Below are positions 60,474 to 64,000 of a DNA stretch of 64,000 bases, piece by piece. The notes under the pieces were generated by a model that ran no database searches, was not told where the DNA came from, and was given only the letters and a program-made list of their open reading frames with translations. A program made the translations under genes and the position numbers. How positions within the stretch are numbered: position 1 is the stretch's first letter; the number at the start of each line of letters is the position of its first letter. The stretch is taken from contig NZ_PVZG01000004.1 of NCBI RefSeq assembly GCF_003002065.1, positions 124,001 through 188,000 on the forward strand, written 5' to 3'. This DNA comes from Pseudosporangium ferrugineum (lineage in GTDB: Bacteria; Actinomycetota; Actinomycetes; Mycobacteriales; Micromonosporaceae).

Positions 60474-61034
60474 ATGACCACCGTCGCCGCACCCGGCACC
60501 CCGACGACGACCGCAGCCACCCTCCGGAGGCTGTACTTCGCCCGCTTCGCGTTCGCCATCACCTGGGCGCTGGTGATGTTCACGACCGCCGGCCACCTCG
60601 GCCCGCTCGCGGTCACGCTGCTGGTGCTCTACCCGCTCGCCGACGTCGCGGCCGCCGTCGTCGACGCCCGCGCCTCGCGCGCCACCCGGTCGGCCCCCCT
60701 TCTGTACGCGAACATCGCGGTCAGCCTGCTCACCGCGGTCGGCCTCGCCGTCGCCGCGGCCTCCGGCATCCCGGCGGTCCTGCGGGTGTGGGGCGCCTGG
60801 GCGGTCGTGGCCGGCCTGGTGCAGCTGATGGTGGGAGTCACCCGCCGCCGGCTGGGCGGGCAGTGGCCGATGATCGTCAGCGGCGGCATCTCCGCCCTGG
60901 CCGGCGGCTCCTTCATCGCGGGCGCCGCCGCGGACGACCCGACGCTGACCAACGCCATCGGCTACGCGATTCCCGGCGCCGTCTTCTTCCTCATCTCCGC
61001 CCTCCGGCTCGGCCGCACGGCGAGGAGCAACTGA
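60474..61034 (+). CDS. Six-helix membrane protein (HdeD/DUF308-like)
   Basis: A 186-residue integral membrane protein. After a Thr/Ala-rich cytoplasmic start, about six hydrophobic segments appear, for example LGPLAVTLLVLYPLADVAAA and WAVVAGLVQLMVGVTRRRL. The composition and tandem helix-pairs resemble HdeD/DUF308-type proteins of unknown function. ATG 60474 with a GGGAG site is preferred; the ORF could extend to 60438. First gene of the TetR-controlled operon; the flavoprotein gene starts one base after its stop. Confidence 0.8.
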   Translation: MTTVAAPGTPTTTAATLRRLYFARFAFAITWALVMFTTAGHLGPLAVTLLVLYPLADVAAAVVDARASRATRSAPLLYANIAVSLLTAVGLAVAAASGIPAVLRVWGAWAVVAGLVQLMVGVTRRRLGGQWPMIVSGGISALAGGSFIAGAAADDPTLTNAIGYAIPGAVFFLISALRLGRTARSN

Positions 61035-61035
61035 C

Positions 61036-62274
61036 ATGGACACCTTTTCGTACGACGTCATCGTCATCGGCGCGGGGCCGGTCGGGGAGAACGTCGCCGA
61101 CCGGGTCGTGCGGGGCGGGCTGACCGCCGCGGTCGTGGAGCGGGAGCTGGTCGGCGGCGAGTGCTCCTACTGGGCCTGCATGCCCACGAAAGCGTTGCTG
61201 CGCAGCGGATCCTCGCTCCGGGCGGCCCGCAGCCTGCCCGGCGCCCGGGAAGCGGTGACGGGCGGCCTGGACGTGGCCGCCGTCCTGCGCCGCCGGGACT
61301 CCTTCGCCTCGCACTGGGCGGACGACGGGCAGGTGTCGTGGCTGGACTCGGCCGGGATCGCGCTGCACCGGGGTCAGGGCCGGATCGCCGCGGAGCGGAC
61401 CGTGGAGGTCACCGGCGAGGACGGTGCCACGGTCCGGCTCACCGCCCGGCACGCGGTGGTGGTCGCGACGGGGAGCAGCGCCCTGCTGCCGGACATCGCC
61501 GGGCTGCGCGAGGCGGCGCCGTGGACCAGCCGGGAGGCCGCCGCGGCGCGGACGGTTCCGGGCCGGCTCGCGATCATCGGCGGCGGCGTGGTGGCCACGG
61601 AGATGGCGACCGCGTACGCGAGCCTGGGATCCGCCGTCACGCTACTGGCCCGCGAGGCCCTGCTGCCGTCGGCGGAGTCGTTCGCCGGCGCGCACGTGAC
61701 GGAGGCCCTGCGGGCGGCCGGCGCGTCCGTGCACGTGGGCGCCGAGGTCGCGGCGGTGACCCGGGACGCCGATGGCACTGTGCGCCTCACCCTCACCGGC
61801 GGCGACCGGGTCGAGGCGGACGAGCTCCTGGTCGCGGTCGGCCGTACGCCCAACACCCACGACCTCGGCCTCGACCGGGCGGGCCTGAAGCCCGGCGCAT
61901 GGCTCACCGTCGACGACACGCTGCGGGTGATCGGCGAGGACGGCACGCCGGCCGGCGGCTGGCTGTACGCGGCGGGCGACGTCAACCACCGCGCGCTGCT
62001 CACCCATCAGGGCAAGTACCAGGCACGCGCGGCCGGTGACGCGATCGTGGCGCGCGCCCAGGGCGAGCCGGTGGAGGCCCGGATGGTGGTCGACGAGGAC
62101 CGCCGGGTGATCGTGGGCTTCACGGTCGTCGGCCCGGACGTCGCGGAGCTCCTGCACGCCGCGACGGTCGCCATCACCGGCGAGGTCCCGCTGGACCGGC
62201 TGTGGCACGCCGTTCCCGCCTATCCCACGGTCAGCGAGGTGTGGCTGCGGCTGCTGGAGGCGTACGGCCGCTGA
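61036..62274 (+). CDS. Pyridine nucleotide-disulfide oxidoreductase
   Basis: A 412-residue flavoenzyme of the mercuric reductase/lipoamide dehydrogenase group. FAD motif VIVIGAGPVGENVADRVV is at residue 8; the redox pair lies in GGECSYWACMPTKALL (CxxxxC); NAD motif LAIIGGGVVATEMATAY at about 175; the second FAD motif LYAAGDVNH; and the C-terminal active His in HAVPAYPTVSEVW. It is shorter than lipoamide dehydrogenases (about 460) but all functional motifs are present. Together with the TetR and membrane protein it may form an electrophile or redox-stress response. Confidence 0.9.
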   Translation: MDTFSYDVIVIGAGPVGENVADRVVRGGLTAAVVERELVGGECSYWACMPTKALLRSGSSLRAARSLPGAREAVTGGLDVAAVLRRRDSFASHWADDGQVSWLDSAGIALHRGQGRIAAERTVEVTGEDGATVRLTARHAVVVATGSSALLPDIAGLREAAPWTSREAAAARTVPGRLAIIGGGVVATEMATAYASLGSAVTLLAREALLPSAESFAGAHVTEALRAAGASVHVGAEVAAVTRDADGTVRLTLTGGDRVEADELLVAVGRTPNTHDLGLDRAGLKPGAWLTVDDTLRVIGEDGTPAGGWLYAAGDVNHRALLTHQGKYQARAAGDAIVARAQGEPVEARMVVDEDRRVIVGFTVVGPDVAELLHAATVAITGEVPLDRLWHAVPAYPTVSEVWLRLLEAYGR

Positions 62275-62281
62275 TTCTCCA

Positions 62282-62364
62282 ACCGCTCGGTACAAAAGTG
62301 GGCCGGGTCACCAACCGAGCGGTACAAAATGCGGTACGGTGGCACGCAACCGAGCAGTACAAAA
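62282..62364. promoter_or_regulatory. Three tandem operator-like repeats upstream of SDR gene
   Basis: ACCGCTCGGT (62282-62291), ACCGAGCGGT (62314-62323) and ACCGAGCAGT (62349-62358) are each preceded by A and followed directly by ACAAAA. Copies 1 and 2 are perfect 4-2-4 palindromes; copy 3 has one change. Spacings are 32 and 35 bp, about three helical turns. They fill the gap between the flavoprotein and the SDR gene and should bind a regulator cooperatively; the regulator is not in the window. Confidence 0.75.
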
Positions 62365-62389
62365 TGCGGGTCACACCGGAGGAAGACGC

Positions 62390-63076
62390 ATGACCGTCAC
62401 ACTGATCACCGGCGCCAACAAGGGCCTCGGCTTCGAGACCGCCCGGCAGCTCGTCGAGCTGGGCCACACGGTCTACCTCGGCGCCCGCGACACCGAGCGG
62501 GGCGGGAGGGCCGCGGCGGCGCTGGGGGCCAGGTTCGTGCGGCTCGACGTCACCGACGACGCCTCGGTGAAGGACGCGCTGGCCCTCGTCGACGCGGAGG
62601 AGGGCCGGCTGGACGTCCTGGTGAACAACGCCGGCATCCTCGGCGGCGAGACGGTGGACGGGCCGGAGGCGCTGCGGGTGTTCGACACCAACGTCGTGGG
62701 CATCGTCCGCGTCACGGAGGCCGCCCTCCCCCTGCTGCGGAAGTCCCCCAACCCCACCGTGGTCACCGTCTCGAGCAGCATGGGCTCCTTCTGGGCGGTG
62801 ACCAACCCGGACCGGCCCGAGTCGGGCATCCTGGCCCCGCTGTACGCGGCGTCCAAGTCGGCCGCCACCATGCTCACCGTCCAGTACGCCAAGGCCCACC
62901 CGGGCATCAGGTTCAACGCGCTCGAGCCCGGCTACACGGCCACCGACATGACGGCCGCCATGGGCGGTGGACGGCCGCCGCGGGAGAGCGCCCGGGTCGT
63001 GGTGCGGCTGGCCACGGTCGGCGCGGACGGTCCGACCGGGACGCTGCAGGACGAGCTCGGGACGCTGAACTGGTGA
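62390..63076 (+). CDS. Short-chain dehydrogenase/reductase (carbonyl reductase-like)
   Basis: A 228-residue SDR. Nucleotide motif [18 protein letters not shown], then [11 protein letters not shown], the catalytic VSSSMGSFW and YAASKSAA (YxxxK), and [14 protein letters not shown] resemble the human carbonyl reductase-type SDRs common in bacteria. ATG 62390 follows GGAGGAAG. Its stop overlaps the GTG start of a SnoaL-like gene (GTGA), so both are co-translated. The three operator-like repeats lie immediately upstream. Confidence 0.93.
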   Translation: MTVTLITGANKGLGFETARQLVELGHTVYLGARDTERGGRAAAALGARFVRLDVTDDASVKDALALVDAEEGRLDVLVNNAGILGGETVDGPEALRVFDTNVVGIVRVTEAALPLLRKSPNPTVVTVSSSMGSFWAVTNPDRPESGILAPLYAASKSAATMLTVQYAKAHPGIRFNALEPGYTATDMTAAMGGGRPPRESARVVVRLATVGADGPTGTLQDELGTLNW

Positions 63077-63471
63077 CGGCCCGGGAGCCGCTGCGCGACT
63101 GGTACCTGCGCTACGTCGCCGAGCTCAACGCGCACGAGTTCGGCGGCATGAACGCGTACATCGGCGAGCGGGTGCTGCTCAACGGGGAGCCGGGCACCCG
63201 CGACGACGTCCTCGCGGTCCAGCGGCGCGACGTCGAGGCCGTACCGGATCTGCACTGGGAGGTCCGGGAGCTGCTCCTGGACCGCGACCGGATCGCCGTA
63301 CGCGCGATCAACACCGGCACCCCGGTGAAGGAATGGCTCGGCGTCCCGCCGTCCGGCAGGTCGTTCGAGATCGTCGAGTACGCCATCTACCGGGTCGGCG
63401 GCGGCCGGTTCGTCGAGATGACGGCGCTGCACGACTCGGCCGCGCTGCGCCGCCGGCTCACCGGAGAGTAG
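63073..63471 (+). CDS. SnoaL-like ester cyclase/nuclear transport factor 2-fold protein
   Basis: A 132-residue protein of the SnoaL/NTF2 fold. The start [20 protein letters not shown], the middle [20 protein letters not shown] and [20 protein letters not shown], plus [20 protein letters not shown], are hallmarks of the SnoaL-like ester-cyclase family. Members catalyse isomerisation or cyclisation or act without a known reaction. GTG 63073 overlaps the SDR stop. Probably acts with the SDR on the same small molecule. Confidence 0.87.
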   Translation: MTAREPLRDWYLRYVAELNAHEFGGMNAYIGERVLLNGEPGTRDDVLAVQRRDVEAVPDLHWEVRELLLDRDRIAVRAINTGTPVKEWLGVPPSGRSFEIVEYAIYRVGGGRFVEMTALHDSAALRRRLTGE

Positions 63472-63475
63472 GGGT

Positions 63476-64000
63476 TCACCGGCGTGCGGCGCCGGCCACC
63501 AGCAGGGCGCCCGCCCCGGCGAGCATCGCGCCCACGAGCGCCACGACGGCGGCCGGCGGACCGGTGATCGGCAGGCCGCCGCCGGCGCCCTGGCCCGCTC
63601 CCCCGGCCGCGTACGGCCGCACCTCGATCCTCGCCGTGTCGTTCCACGGCTGCGGATCGGCCGCGCCGCCGGCCACCGTGACGACGCCGACGGAGGGCGT
63701 GGCCGCGCGCAGGCGGACCCGCAGGGTGATCGCGACGCTCGCGCCGGGATCCACCCCGTCCTCGGGGAAGCAGCGGTAGCGCGTCAGCCCCGGCTCGCGG
63801 GCACCGACCACGTCGCCGGCGTACCCGAAGCAGGACGTCGACACGACGTCCACGCCGGCGGGGACGTCCACGGTCAGCGTGGCCCACGTCGCCACGTCCC
63901 AGCGTTCGTCCTGGCCGCCGGTGCCGTACACCTGCGCCGGTCCGGCGTTGCTCAGCCGTACGGTCATCGCCACGGTCTCGCCCGGCCGGCCCCGCACGGG
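63476..64000 (-). CDS. Surface protein with LPxTG sorting signal, C-terminal part
   Basis: The right edge cuts this gene; about 174 C-terminal residues are visible. It has a DUF11/Ig-like beta-rich segment (VRLSNAGPAQVYGTGG, TVDVPAGVDVVSTSCFG, SVAITLRVRLRAATPSVG), a Gly/Ala linker, then the sorting signal LPITGPPAAVVALVGAMLAG followed by a hydrophobic helix and AARR. This matches a class of sortase-anchored wall proteins of actinomycetes. The N-terminus and any adhesin or enzymatic domain lie outside. Confidence 0.8.
   Translation of the reverse strand, partial: PVRGRPGETVAMTVRLSNAGPAQVYGTGGQDERWDVATWATLTVDVPAGVDVVSTSCFGYAGDVVGAREPGLTRYRCFPEDGVDPGASVAITLRVRLRAATPSVGVVTVAGGAADPQPWNDTARIEVRPYAAGGAGQGAGGGLPITGPPAAVVALVGAMLAGAGALLVAGAARR

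Noticed and set aside
1..64000. tRNA, rRNA, riboswitch or CRISPR elements
   Set aside because: None with a recognisable clover-leaf, rRNA core, conserved aptamer or spaced repeat array was found by eye; a covariance-model search would be needed to exclude small RNAs.

Overview
The window is very GC-rich, densely coded DNA with short intergenic gaps, ATGA/GTGA start-stop overlaps and frequent GTG (a few TTG) starts. Families such as LCP, GPP34, Spo0M, DUF664 and DUF2267 proteins, large secreted subtilases, secreted I36-type peptides and a bacterial nitric oxide synthase point to a filamentous actinomycete, probably of the Micromonosporaceae (Actinoplanes-like). The genus is inference. No rRNA, tRNA, CRISPR array or intact mobile element was seen.

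The most interesting region is 8.7-15.7 kb, a compact co-directional cluster that looks like an undescribed ribosomal peptide (RiPP) pathway. Two tandem 66-nt genes (10788-10853, 10894-10959) encode the identical 21-residue peptide: a cationic leader ending in an aromatic AYPWH tail. They differ only at four synonymous third positions. Around them are a clavaminate-synthase-like Fe(II)/2-oxoglutarate oxygenase, an FMN-dependent alpha-hydroxyacid oxidase (the family of mycofactocin MftD), a P450 with an atypical I-helix, a proline-iminopeptidase-like hydrolase, an ATP-grasp-like ligase and an MFS exporter. A perfect hairpin separates the precursors from the P450 gene. Divergently transcribed next to it (3986-8325) is an ArsR regulator with a heterodimeric ABC exporter whose two ATPase domains have complementary defects; it may belong to the same system.

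Layout: 0-2.3 kb, small metabolic genes (hydrolase end, methyltransferase, DUF664, PPOX protein). 2.3-8.3 kb, chemoreceptor, ABC exporter, ArsR. 8.7-15.7 kb, RiPP cluster. 15.7-20.2 kb, GNAT, LysR, an LCP plus polysaccharide deacetylase wall pair, and a doubly frameshifted secreted gene. 20.2-27.4 kb, subtilase, GGDEF protein, hydrolase, reductase with a 41-bp repeat at its 3' end. 27.5-33.4 kb, DUF1963, then a minus-strand run NACHT NTPase, SPFH, ribbon-helix-helix, GPP34. 33.4-36.6 kb, YccF, Spo0M, SDR/TetR pair and an antiporter relic. 36.7-41.2 kb, nitric oxide synthase convergent with a globin, a CopD-CtaG fusion, an NlpC/P60-type protein. 41.2-49.5 kb, giant secreted GH2 galactosidase, LysE exporter, S33 and M1 peptidases. 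50.2-52.7 kb, a lower-GC accessory patch with an IS5-type transposase relic, a long hairpin and small secreted proteins. 52.7-57.5 kb, a transmembrane Ser/Thr kinase fused to a lysozyme-like domain, convergent with an FHA protein, then secreted I36 and M36-type proteins. 57.5-64 kb, GAPDH, GlxA-type regulator, TetR with twin operators controlling a membrane protein and flavoprotein, an SDR/SnoaL pair behind three tandem operator-like repeats, and the end of a sortase-anchored protein.

Functional assignments come from motifs and family resemblance read by eye. No database search was run.
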